Assembly: GCA_905116865.2 (NCBI GenBank)
Contig: CAJHNH020000237.1
Coordinates: forward strand, 116,470-180,469
From: Candidula unifasciata
Taxonomy: Eukaryota > Mollusca > Gastropoda > Stylommatophora > Geomitridae
Direction of reading: 5' to 3'
DNA: 64,000 nucleotides
Positions 1 through 11,302 of the stretch are shown here, one piece after another. The notes below the pieces were generated by a model, which was given only the letters and a program-made list of their open reading frames with translations, had not been told where the DNA came from and ran no database searches. How positions within the stretch are numbered: the first letter of the stretch is position 1; each line of letters begins with the position of its first letter. Both the position numbers and the translations under genes were made by a program.

Positions 1-355
1 ATCTGGCCCCTGGTGAGAAAACGTCTGCTCGCATAAATTATGCTGGAAACCTGCACAACATTACCTCATATCTTACGCAGGTAGCTAGGGTGTAAAAAAT
101 AAATACATGTAATTATGTGAGCAGACAAATTGTAAAAACGTACGTCTTTGATCGTCTATTGATGCTGGTGACGGTGACGTTGTGCTTCTGCGGCATTCTA
201 TAGCGCTCTAGTCATCGTGAGGTGATGAAAAGAACATAGCTTCTACAGGCTGGTTAGTCACCTCAGTTATTTTCATGACTGTAAGCATGTCAGAGGCTGA
301 AGAATCAGTTGTGGCTTTGCTTTAAACAAGGGCGCCAATATAATTATAATATAAT

Positions 356-386
356 CGGGGGGGGGGGTGGGGGTGGGCGTGAGGGG
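356..386. repeat. G-rich low-complexity tract
   Basis: A run of G interrupted by single T residues. The open frames across 309-653 and its complement only translate this tract (polyGly/polyPro) and the flanks, with no recognisable domain. I see nothing else supportable in 1-670. Confidence 0.8.
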
Positions 387-678
387 TGGGGTGAAGCCCC
401 GTTTCTTCTTCTTCTTCTACCTTCAAGATGTGGTTTACATCTAGACTGCGATAGCTGCGCCCTCTGCCCAGTTAATCCAATGACAGAAAGTCCTAATAAG
501 TTATCTTTTACAAAATGCTTGTTAAGAGTCGGTGGGTCTGTGTTTTTATCCCTCCCCTTAGACTGGGGCCCTGGAATGCCCAAGGGCATATACCTCTCTT
601 ATTTAGTTGGGTGTGGGGGTGTCAAGCGGCTTAAGCATTGTTTAAATGCGTAATGATAATAAAGGTGATGATAACAAT

Positions 679-1538
679 TAGGGCTGTACTTAATAGTGAT
701 TTTCACTATTCGGCCGAATACGAATAACGGGACCAACTATTCGGCCGAATACAAATAAGAATAAGAACAGTGTATAAAATATATCTTAAAAAAAAACACA
801 CACACACATTCATAATGTCAAATGTACGTTGAACATTTACTTCACATAAAGTGGCACAGAATTGTCATCTTCTTCTTTAGCATTCTGAGCTCCTAGAGTT
901 TACTGCTGCGTTCATCTCTCTGGCTGGTCTTGTCTTCATAATTTATGACACCAGTTGTTTGCAGTTCTGGCTGGACATTATCTCTCGAACTTCTTTTTTG
1001 TCTGCCTCGTTGTCTACGACCATCCATCTCCCTAGTCTATACAGTTTTTACTTCTCTGACATCTGACATTCTTTCAATATGCCACAACCATTTTAGTCTC
1101 TTAGCTCTCATGATGCCAGTGATCAATCTTGATTTAAGCAGATTATGTGTTACATTGTTGCTTCTCACTCTCCATTCCCCGCGGTTAGTATCTTTGATGA
1201 GTCCAAAGATTTGTCGTAAGAATGTTTTCGAAAACCTGTAATAAGGCCTCATCTTGCAGATTTGCATCCTTCAGTCAGTCTATGGTAACTAATAACTAGG
1301 AATGAAAGAATCCCTAGTATTATAACTAATAACTAAACATGTAAATTGTCACCAACAGCTTTCAACAAAACCAATCGTTCCATGTTGTCAGCATTAAAGC
1401 CGTATATGCAGAAGCTGGTGTAAGATAACTACTATTCGTATTCGGCTCGACCGCAACTATTCGGCCGAATACCGAATAGTCAATAGGTCCACTATTCGGC
1501 CCCGAAGCGAATACGAAGCGAATATTCGTACAGCCCTA
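679..1538. mobile_element. Non-autonomous hAT-type DNA transposon with 8-bp target duplication
   Basis: The 860-bp element has perfect 11-bp terminal inverted repeats starting TAGGGCTGTAC (679-689 and the complement at 1528-1538). It is flanked by the identical 8-bp duplication ATAACAAT at 671-678 and 1539-1546, which fits the hAT preference nTnnnnAn. Just inside both ends are several copies of the palindrome ATTCGGCCGAAT (around 709-720, 741-752 and 1460-1500), which look like subterminal transposase-binding repeats. No transposase is encoded. The middle is occupied by a LINE fragment on the minus strand. Superfamily assignment rests on end sequence, duplication length and duplication consensus. 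Confidence 0.85.
860..1320 (-). pseudogene. LINE reverse-transcriptase C-terminal fragment nested in the hAT element
   Basis: Read on the minus strand, about 1267-1037 gives an open stretch with the pattern typical of the end of APE-type LINE ORF2 proteins: an IFGLIKDTNRGEWRVRSN-like segment followed by RAKRLKWLWHIERMSD (the common RLRWLGHVxRM motif). It continues in broken frames toward 860. There is no catalytic core, so this is a 5'-truncated scrap. It lies wholly inside the hAT element, so it was either inserted into it or captured by it. Confidence 0.65.
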
Positions 1539-1923
1539 ATAACAATAAAAGGTCCCAGCTGAGAAAATAAATTGTGCTTAGACATTTCATTGTGAAAAAT
1601 GTGTGTCTGGTAACGGGCAGACTGATTAATTAGCTGCTGCCGCTCCTCTAAGCGCTGAGCTACTATATGGTAAAGATGATCTAGTGAAGGTTCTTTGGTA
1701 TGAAATTGACAATTTTTTTATTTTGTTCTTTGCTTCCGTATTGCTTGGGGTTTTGTTCAGCTTAGCTGGTTTTTTAAAACGAATCTCATTGGCAGCGCTG
1801 GTTGGCGTGTTTCTTCGCTCGTCTCTCCAGTGTGAGTTTTTGTAGGGTAGGTGCACTGAACCACGGCCATCTTTAGCTATAAATAGGCCAACTAGAGTTG
1901 GCGGTGACTGAACGTGCTGGTCG

Positions 1924-2152
1924 CGGCGTGTTGCATTCTGACCACCGGAACAATAGTCTGCCGTCTCTGCTGCTGCCGCCTCAAAAACGAATACCGCATT
2001 CTGATCTCTCATAAAATCTACTAACCTGTAAAATTGTTCTGATTATCAATTCTGGCATGAACCCACCAGTATACATCTAGAAGGATCGACCCTTTCTAGG
2101 GCCACGCCCCCCATAGTACCCCAATTGGCAATTTCTTCCCGGACTGCACATG
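1924..2152. repeat. Dispersed repeat, copy 1 (partner at 28068-28282)
   Basis: About 230 bp that match 28068-28282 in the same orientation with scattered differences and small gaps. Shared landmarks are TTGCATTCTG, a CACCGGAACA stretch, GTATACATCTAGAA and CCCTTTCTAGGGCCAC, the last containing a small palindrome. Coding content is not evident. The minus-strand frame at 2012-1626 crosses it but has no family features. Confidence 0.7.
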
Positions 2153-2264
2153 TTTAAAAAAAAAAAAAACTTTGTTGTCAGCTGCCGTCAACATCGAGTG
2201 TTCTTTAATTTACGATGTGAGCGCTTTATGGTGAACCAAAAGACTGACTGACTGTCTGTCTACG

Positions 2265-2400
2265 CCACCAGGACATCACACAAGCGATAAACACGCGATG
2301 ACACAATGTGCCACCATGTGGATGAGGATCACCGTGGAAAGGTCCAGGAAACCGCGTTTAGTCATTAGGCCATATTTATGGACGGGCTATATTGCGACCC
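2265..2400. repeat. Dispersed repeat family 'GCGATAAACAC', copy
   Basis: Contains CACACAAGCGATAAACAC followed by a GTGCCACCATG segment and a GGATCACCGTGGA segment. Related copies are at about 55150-55290 and 48385-48510 (same orientation), and a short inverted piece is near 47190-47235. Its class is unknown; the length and dispersion suit a SINE or a LINE 3' end. Confidence 0.55.
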
Positions 2401-2407
2401 CTGGCAT

Positions 2408-5400
2408 GAGCGGCAAGCTTACGATTAGTATACCGGACACATGTTGGACTTTTGTTAGCAGGGGGCAGAGGAACACTGGCAGACAATTCGGACACGGTGG
2501 ACTTTCAAGGGATGAGAAATTCTTTTCCGCTAGACACCCGGACAAGCTCACCGAGGCCCGTCCCCTACGTTTTTTTCGTTGTGTCCAGAGTTAGCTCGAG
2601 GCCCTCTCAGCAACCTCGTCCAGCTGTTTAAGTGTCCGTTTGCGTTCATTACCGTGCAGTCCTAGATCTTTAACCGCATTGTAGAGTGAAGTGGAAACGA
2701 AACCTCTCGCTCCCACTTCGACGGCAAAGACTCGTACTGTGTACGCTTTGTCTCTCCTTAGATCGTCTGCTAAGTCACTGTATTTCTCGAGCTTATATGT
2801 GTGACTCTCGTCCATACGCGACTCATAGGTGACGGTCAACTCAATCAGGATGAGCTGCCGTTTTTCCGCAGAGTGGAGAACTATGTCAGGTCGCAGGCCA
2901 GTCTTCCGAATTGACTCAGGGTTCCTTTCATGGCCAGGAAGGTCAAACGCCAGTAACCAGTCCCTCGCAGAGTCTAGCATAGATGAAGCGTATGCGTCTT
3001 TGTTGATCCTACCTTTGTGAATCTACCCAGCCTTGAGGAAAAGTATGGGGACGATGGTAGGACTGGCCCTTGCATTGTCCCTCATCCCAGCCTGGTTCAC
3101 AACAGCTGCCAATTCTTTTAGCACCTTGTTGTGGCGCCAGGTGTATCGGCCTTGACCTAGGGCTTTCCTTTATGCGGACAGAACGTGTTCTAACGTTTGC
3201 TTCGCTCTGCACAGCGGGCATGTCGGGTCCTTAGTCGCAGACCACTTTACCATGTTAACACCGGACGGTAATACATCGTACGCAGAACGAACGATAAAGC
3301 TCAGTCGCAGCGGGGTCATTCGCCAGATCTCACCCCACGTGAGTACTCTTGGCAATGCGCTCTCCAGACTGACCCAATGGCCCTGCTGCGACTGTTGGGC
3401 TGCTTTCTGGATCCAAACCTCATTTTCGTTGTCCCTTACCTGCTGTATCACCATGTCTCGGCGCTCTTTGGCTGTGGATTTGGACCACCAACTGACCTTC
3501 CCGTGACCTAGGCCTCGTTGGTCAGTTTGAGTGTATCCCATTATTTCTTTCAATTTTAGTGCATTCTAGGCAGATTCGATCGCATCGAGGACTCTCCACT
3601 TCTGACCAGTCTTTAGAGCGGGCTGGACAGCGATGACATTTGGGTCTGAAGACTCGCGCAAGAGCATGGCGAGTCTTACTTTGCCGACTTTAAACTCTTC
3701 GGTTATCGATTTGAGCGGGAGTACCAGCCTAGCCTGCTTACAGTACAGAGCCACGTCAGTCAGACAAGGCGGCGCACCAATCCACTTTCTTAAGGCTGTG
3801 TTGATCTTTTTCTCCATCGTCTCCACTGCAGTCATCGTCACTTCGTAGACTAACAGCGGCCAGAGGAGCTTTGGAATCAACATGAATTGGAGACACCAGA
3901 CCTTGAACTTCCCATTCAGTCTGCTACGCTCGATCGCGAGCAGGCCTGTAGCCAGTGACTCGTGTATTCGGCGGACCTCTGCTCTATCGGATGACTTCCA
4001 ATCGTAAACGCCACAGGGCTCTTCCCCGGTTCCTCCAGAACCGTGGGGATCTTATTCCTTATCACCGTAAAACTGGTTGCCGACACCCTGCCTTTAAGGA
4101 CTGACAGACTCCTCGACTTCTGCGGTTTGAATTGCATCCCGCTCCATTGGACTACCGCGTCCAATCTTTTCAGGATCGTTCGGGCAGACTCCTCGCTGCC
4201 CGTGATTATAGTCGTGTCATCCATATATGCGCGTAGTGGCGGCATCCAGTGATCCCCAATTCGAAGGCCCTGTCCGTAGCCGGCTGTCCCGTCCAACAGG
4301 ATCTGCATGGCCATGACGAACAGTATTGGTGAGATCGTACACCCCATAGTTATCCCAACTTGTAGCTCAGTCCACCTCGTGGTAAACGTCGAGGTAGAGA
4401 AGCGCAAAGCGAACTTAGAGAAATATTGCTCGATCATTTCGTTGATTTGTGTCGGTACGTGAAACATGCGAAGGGCCTGCCACAGTAGTCTATGGGGAAC
4501 TGCCCCATAGGCGTTGGCGAGACCCCGTTAGCCTTTTGCCACTCTGGACATGTGTGTTTTCGGCTCCATGCTTGTCTCAACAAGCCGTGAAGCATTGGTA
4601 GGACTTTCGAACAACGCTTGTACAGAACGTACGGAACACCATTCGGACCTGCCGCTGGCTCTTTTCACAATTTCCTCAACCTCAGACCAAAGGGGAGGTA
4701 TCACTTTAAATGGTACCTTCGGCAACTCAGGCTGCTTGAGGCCGCCAAAGATCTCTGGATTGTTATCGAGAGGCTCATTCCTCTTCTTGTCAGAGTACAT
4801 TTTGCGTAAATGTAACTAAAGCTCCTCTTTACTGACAACCAGAGTCCCAGACTTCGGTTGCTCGAATACACCTCGGGCAAACTGGAACGGGTCCCTAAAG
4901 ACTTTCTCTCGCTCCCTTTTGGTTCTCCTTCTGTTGTTACAGAAACGCTCAGCGCCACAGAGGGCACTGTGTCTGTTCTTTAAATGCAACCAGACTTCAT
5001 GCAGCCCCTCCCGTTCGCTGCCTGTAGCGGCTTTGAACCGTTTTCTTAGGGCATTCTTGTCTGCCCGACACTTCAGAATGTCCTTCTGTCTCCTGCTAGT
5101 AGTCTGACGCTCGGCGGCGCCTTTTTCACTGTCCCAAACTCTCGGGAACAAGGCTCATATATTACATAACCAAACTTTGTAAGCTTGTCGCCTAACGACT
5201 TCTTTTTTAAATCATGAATTAATATCTCACATAATGTACCCTCTAACTTGCACCACGACACCTTATCGCTCGCAAGTGGAAACCTGATCTTGGAACGCAC
5301 TTCATCAAAATTGCGCCTCCGCAGTCAACGTCATGGGCCTCTCCGGGCGAGTGGGGTTCACCCTGGCCGTCGTTCCCTAACGACTCAGAAACTACCACAT

Positions 5401-5700
5401 GAGTAGTAGTTTTACGACGGCGTTTACTGCGTGGAGCATCCTCGCATTTCATCCTTCCGACAGACCATGCAATCCCGTGAAGCTCTTTCCACATGTACAG
5501 AGCCAGCCCGGACGTTGGACAAGAATCGGAATCCGGGGGCTAGCATTGTCGTCACCGTTTGTATCAATTTGATTAGGCCCATCATTCTCTCCCTCTTTCG
5601 AAGGGCCCTGGGGGCATCTTTCTATATTGGTTTGCAAAATCGGAGGTATTATACTGTGTTAGGAGTGATCAACCCGGTCTGCAGTCGACATCTGTCTCCA
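2408..5700 (-). mobile_element. Degenerate non-LTR retrotransposon with zinc finger, RT and C-terminal nuclease-like domain (copy 1)
   Basis: Read 5' to 3' on the minus strand, the blocks are collinear. Near 5520-5440 is a zinc-finger-like CTCGKSF...GLHGL...RMKC segment split by a frameshift. At 4690-4540 is an RT palm start (GPNGVPYVLYKRC-like). RT motif A contains ANAYGAVPHRLLWQALRM near 4525-4460. RT motif B reads VGITMGCTISPILF, and the catalytic motif is AYMDD (YMDD at 4227-4216). A thumb region follows, then a CPLC...EHVL zinc knuckle near 3225-3175. The C-terminal domain at about 2980-2590 carries RPDIVLHS, IELTVTYES and YKLEKYSDL, like the PD-(D/E)XK nuclease of R2-type LINEs. Frame breaks (at least six) make it inactive. 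The 3' end is set at 2408, where similarity with the copy at 6099 stops. The R2-like assignment comes from domain order; YMDD is unusual because most LINEs have (F/Y)ADD. Confidence 0.8.
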
Positions 5701-6098
5701 GATGTCAGTTTATCCCCCCGGCGATACCGGGGGGCCAGTCTTTCCATTGGTGTCAAAGGGTCTATCCCGATAGTCACCAGCCTATCCTGGTTGTCTTGTG
5801 AGCTAGCCACGTACAATAAGAATATACTCCACAGGGGAGCATGTACAACAGGGATCTACCAATCATCAGTAGAAGTAATCTCTCGTCGACAAATGTTTTG
5901 GCCCACGAGATCCTAGACATTTTCAGAGAGTGAGCCCACCTGAGTTCACGAAGCTCAAAGTTGGTTTCCCCTGCTGCACGAAATTACCGGATGTTGTTCA
6001 AATAGGGACAAGACGAAGTGGTGATTTTGCAGAAGGTACTGTGAGATAAGAAGTCGTCGCGGTAGCATAATTAAAGCAGTCTGCATACCTGAACGACC

Positions 6099-6363
6099 GA
6101 GCGGCAAGCTTACGATTGGTATACCGGACACATGTTGGACTTTTGTTAGCAGGTGGCAGGGGAACACTGGCAGACAATTCGGACACGATGGACTTTCAAG
6201 GGATGAGAAATTCTTTTCCGCTAGACACCCGGACCAGCTCACCGAGGCCCGTCCCCTACGTTTTTTCGTTGTGTCCAGAGCCAGCTCGATGCCCTCTCAG
6301 CAACCTCGTCCAGCTGTTTAAGTGTCCGTTCACGTTCATTACCGCGCGTTTGCGTTCATTACC
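6099..6363 (-). mobile_element. 5'-truncated 3' end of the YMDD retrotransposon
   Basis: About 245 bp nearly identical to 2408-2655 in the same orientation, starting at the same base (GAGCGGCAAGCTTACGATT) at the 3' end of the element. It stops inside the C-terminal coding end, where a short duplication of GCGTTCATTACC occurs. Only the 3' end is present, as expected from abortive target-primed reverse transcription. Confidence 0.75.
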
Positions 6364-7135
6364 AAAAGATAATTCCCCTATTTTACACACCGGTACACAC
6401 TAGCTTGCTTCTAACTGGTCGGCCTTGAGCCATCCGACTTTCACACAAGGTGGCGGGGCTGTACCGCAATGCAGTCAATTCGAATGTTGTATATTTCACC
6501 ATGCCAGAGCTTTTAACTCTCTAAAAAAACATTTAGAAACTGGGTCTAACACCCAACCCCTCAAGAGAATGATGAAACCTATGTCACATGCAGTCTCTTT
6601 CTCGGAATAAAAACCACACAACAACATACCGCCACACCCATAACCTCGACCAAAGTAGACTAGTCCAGCAAACTTATAAATGAAATTGACCTACTTTTCG
6701 TGGGTAGACTAACGACCCCAAAACATCCACAACTGACCCTAACCCCAACTCATCTACGTCCCACGAGAGAGTGCAGCTTAGGTCTCACGACTCCATAACT
6801 GCATCCTCACAATTGCACGAACACACAGAAAAAATGGACACCAAAAACACAAGAACAACAAAACAAAAAAAAAAAACCCACTCTGCACAGCACAAAACTG
6901 CACGGCAAATAAAATGCTAAATTATCAACGATTTATCTATCACTCCCTGAAAAATTAGAATGACCCTTGACCTGTGCAATTCCTTTGTTTGGAGGAGATA
7001 TTGGGATAGAAGCAGATAATCTATTTCAGGCAAAAGAAAGAAGAAGAAAAATAGGAAACTAATCATAAACCTACCCCCTCCCTTTTTTTCACCACCCCCC
7101 CCCCCCACCCCCTCCACTATAGAAGTTTAGGCAGA
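6364..7135. repeat. Non-coding interval with an A-rich dispersed repeat
   Basis: No gene seen. 6700-6780 and 6880-7015 resemble 28325-28385 and 28900-29025 (landmarks ACTAACGACCCC/AAAACATC, CTGCACAGCACAAAACTGCA, CCTTGACCTG), so the two regions share a dispersed element. 6867-6880 is an A run and 7084-7115 a C-rich run. Confidence 0.5.
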
Positions 7136-7139
7136 GCGA

Positions 7140-8580
7140 ATCAAATTGCACGTAATATGGTTGGACCTCGCCAATGCCTATGGGGCGGTTTCACATAATT
7201 TATTGTGGCAGACCCTTCGCATGATCCGCGTACCGACACAGATCACTTAAATGATCGAGTAATATTTCTCAAAGTTCGCCATAGGCTTCTATACTCCATT
7301 CATTACGAGAGGGACTGAACTCCAGACTGGTATAGCAATGGAATGTACGGTTTCGCATATACTGTTTGTAATCTCCATGCAGATCATGTTAGACGGGGCT
7401 GCCGGCTACGGGCAAGGCCTTCAGATTGGAGACCACTGGATGCCGCCACAGTGTGCATTTATGGATGACACGCCGATCATAACGGGCAGTAAGGATGATT
7501 CCCGCACGATTCTGAAAAAGTTGGACTGCATAGTCAAGTTGTGTGGAATGAGGTTCAATTCAAACCATACACAATTACATGGTAATACAGCAGATAAGGG
7601 ACGCCGAACACGAGACGGGTCAAAAGTCGCAGCAAGGCCAGTGGACTGGCCTCGACAGCGTCTTGCCAAGAGTACTCAAATGGGGTGAGATATTGCGATT
7701 GGCCCCGCTGCAGTTGAGCTTTGTCGTAAGATCGGCGTACGATGTATTACCGTCTGGCGTCAACATGATGAAATGGCATGTGACTACAGACCCGAAATGC
7801 CCACTGTGCAGAGTAAACAGACGCTCGAGCACGTATTGTCCGCGTGCAGAAAAGCCCTAGGCCCCTAGGCAGGAAAGATATACTTGGCGCCGCAATAACG
7901 TCCTGAAAGAGCGGACATTGTGGACCAAGCTAGGATGAGGGTCAATGCGAGGGCCAGTCCTACCGTCACCCCCATGCGCTTCCTCAAGGCTGGGCAGATT
8001 TATAAAGCTAAAATAAACAAGGTCGCATATGCTCCAACAATACTTGACGGTGCGAGGGACTGGTTACTGGCTGTCGACCTGTCTGATTTCCAAAGGTACC
8101 CAGAGTCAATCCGGAAGACCAGCCTAAGACCTGACATAGTCCTGCACTCTGAGGTAAAAACGACAGCTCATCCTGATTGAACGAGTCGCGGATGGAAGAA
8201 AATCTCATTTACAAGCTCGAGAAGTACTGCAAGCTCGTGGCCAGTTTGAGGAGAGACGAGGCGTACTTAGTAAAAATCTTCTCCGTCGAGGTAGGCGCAA
8301 GAGGTCTTATCTCCACTTCCACATACAATCAGCTAAAGCAGCTGGGCTTGCGACAAAACGAGAATCAACTGTCTTTGAAACAACTAGGCGAAGCTGCTAA
8401 AAGAGCATCGAGCTGGCTCTGGACGCAATCAAATGTCGTGGGGGATGGTCCTCGGTAGACTGGTCTGAGTCCCTAGTGAAAAAGAGCTTCTTATCCCTTA
8501 AAGCCAAATTGTCCGACACATGTCTGCCGGTGTCTCTCTGCCAAAGGCCCAAGTCTAACAAAATGTCCAATGAACTAACA
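7140..8580 (+). mobile_element. YMDD retrotransposon, copy 2, internally deleted
   Basis: Same family as 2408-5700 but on the plus strand. It starts in RT motif A (WLDLANAYGAV near 7160), passes RT motif B (degraded to MECTVSHILF) and the catalytic segment, here AFMDD near 7457-7471. At about 7570 it jumps straight to the region that precedes the zinc knuckle (VIQQIRDAE), so a few hundred codons present in copy 1 are missing. The knuckle (CPLCR) is near 7798, the nuclease-like domain starts near 8040 (ARDWLLAVDL, RPDIVLHS), and a frameshift near 8150 separates it from the YKLEKYCKL part. The 3' noncoding end at 8470-8580 is a diverged counterpart of 2560-2411. Several in-frame stops; pseudogene. 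Confidence 0.75.
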
Positions 8581-8659
8581 GCAAACTTGCCACTCTGGAC
8601 GTGAAGGTAGTCAACGTCTAATTTGCTACCGTAGCGACAATATAACACCAAAACTCACA

Positions 8660-8875
8660 GCACTTTCACCAGTGATTTCCAGGCAATCCTTTTTTGATAT
8701 TCCTTCAGTCCAAGGTATTCGCAAACATTCTTCTCAAGAACCACATCTCAGTTGCCTCCAAACGCTTCTTAATTTGTTTGCTCACATTCCAAGATTCACT
8801 TCCTTACCGTAGAACAGTCTCGATATAACATTTTAGTATTTGTTTCTCATGTTTAATGAGAGGAATTTATTACAT
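8660..8875 (-). pseudogene. LINE 3' fragment
   Basis: Shares phrases with 57775-58030, such as ATTTCCAGGCAATC, CCACATCTCAG and TCGATATAACA-like text, in the same orientation. These are minus-strand fragments of one LINE family (ORF2 C-terminus to 3' end). No intact frame. Confidence 0.5.
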
Positions 8876-8889
8876 AAGAAGACTTTTTA

Positions 8890-9262
8890 TTATCTCGAGG
8901 CATGGCGTCCACCTCGGGTACTGAAGGTCCCGGGTTCAGGCTAGAATTGTTTCACGTGTACTTCTAGTAGTTCCCCCTGGTCTCCGGGAAGTAAGATCAG
9001 ATGCCCGTGCGTATTTTTTGCGCTCGTAAAAATCCCTTGGCAGTTGGAAATCGAAAAGAGTAGCCGAACGGCGCTGCCCATGGAAAATTTAAAGTTAAAA
9101 ATCTACCCAAAGTGTTTCAGGATCTTCGCCGTTGCTACGGAGTTCGTACACTATGGTGATATTCTTCGGACTCAAGCTTGAGTTAGAAGTAGAACGGAGC
9201 ACTTATGGGTTACTACCATTGTGCCATGATGTTGATCCGTTGTTCAAACCAATCAGATCAAG
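8890..9262 (+). mobile_element. SINE family A, copy 1
   Basis: About 370 bp closely related to 40344-40719. It begins with a tRNA-like head (CTCGAGGCATGGCGTCC, with a degraded B box in CCCGGGTTCAGGC). It continues through TTTCACGTG.ACTTCTAGTA, a conserved core AATCCCTTGGCAGTTGG..ATCGAAAAGAGTAG, and ends at GATGTTGATCC.TTGTTCAAACC. The short open frame at 9132-9341 is not a gene. Confidence 0.75.
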
Positions 9263-9500
9263 CTGCCTTTGCCCAGCCGATTCTGCCTTTAATTTCTGTC
9301 ACACATCGTTCTTCTTCTTCTGCGTTCATCTGAAGATGTAATTGCGTTGTATCCGTTTACAGAACAACTGCGATATTTGCACCTTTCGGCCAACACATCC
9401 GACTTGTGCGGGCATTTGTTGACCTGGTTAGCGTTCCCGGCATCGTCCATCTGATGTTAGGAATGTCCCCAAATACCTGAATTTATTGACTTGCTTAAAC
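9263..9500. other. Interval without recognised features
   Basis: No splice-flanked open stretch, repeat or RNA gene could be recognised here. Confidence 0.4.
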
Positions 9501-9504
9501 ACTT

Positions 9505-9668
9505 TACCCAGCCTTGAGTGGGTACCGGGTGCAATCCCGGGAAAGTATAGGCGGCCGGCGTGATGCTGACCACATCACCCATCTTGTGCCGATTGGTCTA
9601 TAAAAATATAGGTCTAGCCCTATATGCCCTATACGCCTAAAGGCGTGGAAACGGGTCCTTTACTTACT
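9505..9668 (+). mobile_element. SINE family B, copy 1 (3' part)
   Basis: Contains GTGATGCTGACCACATCACCC, followed by TATAGGTCTAGCCCTATATGCCC and AAAGGCGTG, shared with 10140-10310 and 54790-54945. The head that contains tRNA-like boxes in the 54665 copy is missing here. Confidence 0.65.
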
Positions 9669-10044
9669 TTTTTTAAAGCACTTTTACTTCTTTTACTATG
9701 TCACATTTTGGAGTTATCTTCTTTGATATAACCATTGTTTCTATTTTCTTGACATACAAGGAAAGCTCCCACCCCCTATATATATATACACATGTTCTCG
9801 TAATGCCTAGTGGCACATGAGGCTTCGGAGAGGACTTTCCATGCTTTCCTGTTCTGTTCAATCTTTAGTGTAGTTTTCCATGTCAGAGATGCAGCAGTCA
9901 GGCCATTTAGTCTTGTTTTCCCATCATGCGCTTCACTTCGGCTTTCACCCATGCTGTTCATGCTGACAGAGGCACTCTGTTCCAAGATCACCGTTTAGAG
10001 TACTTAATTCCTCTCGAAGTTTCAGTAAAGTAATTTTTTACAGG

Positions 10045-10310
10045 ACAGAGCTGTCAACACTGCGTCTAACCCCTGAGCCTAGAGGACAGGGAGGCCATCT
10101 TTAGTCTGGCTGCGTGGATTTTTGTCGTGGTATGGGACGACCCAGCCTAAAATGGGTACCAGGATGGGCTGTCCTGGGAAAGTGAAGACAGCCGGCGTAA
10201 TGCTGACCACATTACCCAGAGAGTGCTGATGGTCTGTAAAGATATATGACGCTCTGCCCATATGCCCGATGCGCCGAAAGGCGTGAAAAGGGAACTTTAC
10301 TTTTTACTTT
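10045..10310 (+). mobile_element. SINE family B, copy 2
   Basis: A diverged copy of the same family, with the GATGCTGACCACAT-like segment at about 10198-10215, CATATGCCCGATGCGCCG and AAAGGCGTG. The 69-residue frame that starts at 10262 is within and just after this repeat and has no family features. Confidence 0.6.
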
Positions 10311-11294
10311 TTTACTCACCAATGACCTGTCCGGCTTGGGTGACCATTCCAGGAACATACGTTTTCGCCGACAAGGTAATGGCCTCTGGGGATATCTACA
10401 TAAATGAACATTGTTCCGTACGATCGGAGACTATGTTTTTAACAACAGAGAACATCAACATCCGGGTATAACAAAGATGGTCGGCCAGAGATCGAGTTTG
10501 TCAAGTCTACTACTACTACAAGTAGTAGTACTACTTGTAGAGTGGATTTAACTGCAATATTATCCTGTTTATTTGAATTAAAACTAAAGGTACATTCTCA
10601 TCCAGTTTATAAAATATTGAAATGTACCGTGTTGTATGACGTGTTAACTTAACTGGCATTTCTGTCTACGAGTTCTCTTGCAGGGAACCAGAAAATTCAG
10701 TGTGATCAGTCAGTGATCTTTTTAATTAAAATAAAAGTCGGCCTAAAAGTCATATAAAAATTAGGTTAGTTCTGTGTTTTGAAGTTGACGTATTAACTGA
10801 CCTCGAACTGAACTGCAAGTTCTAGATTATTGAAGTAGGAGGAGGGGAGATGAGTCAGTATTACCTGTCACTTTATGCAAACTTTTGTTTACCACATAGT
10901 ACATTACGTCAGCGTCCCTTACTAAATAGTAATCCTCAGTAATATAGTTGATGTTTGTTTGGTTGTTTTAGTATCCAGAAGCCATGAGTTGTTAACCCTT
11001 AGGCTCGGTATTATGGTTATCGCAACCTTTCGGCCTTGATTCCATTGTAAATACTGTAAATCTGGGAGAAATATGGCTTTTCTGCCTACCCCCGAGAGTG
11101 AACCCGGACCACAAGGAGTTCACTTCGTCACCTGCTCACCGTGCAATCCGGTTTAGCCAACTACGCTAGAGAGACAGGTTTAAATACATGTATTATTATA
11201 GTAAAGTTGTTGCAGTTAAAAGTAATGTTAAATAAGACTTAATGGTTTACTAACTAAAACTATCAGAATTATTCTGAATTAGGAAACTTGAGCC
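10311..11294. other. Gene-free interval with one perfect hairpin
   Basis: No exon recognised. At about 10506-10541 lies a CTACTACTACTACAAG / CTACTTGTAGAG inverted repeat able to form a small hairpin. The rest is AT-rich single-copy-like sequence. Confidence 0.4.
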
Positions 11295-11302
11295 CCTTTC
11301 TT

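Noticed and set aside
309..653. 114-codon frame with a polyglycine run
   Set aside because: Produced by a G-rich tract; no domain, no splice context.
1626..2012. 128-codon frame on the minus strand
   Set aside because: Overlaps a dispersed repeat and shows no recognisable family features; the related locus at 28068 does not keep the frame.
9810..9998. Overlapping 60-70 codon frames on both strands
   Set aside because: No splice sites in register, no homology pattern, typical length for chance frames in this composition.
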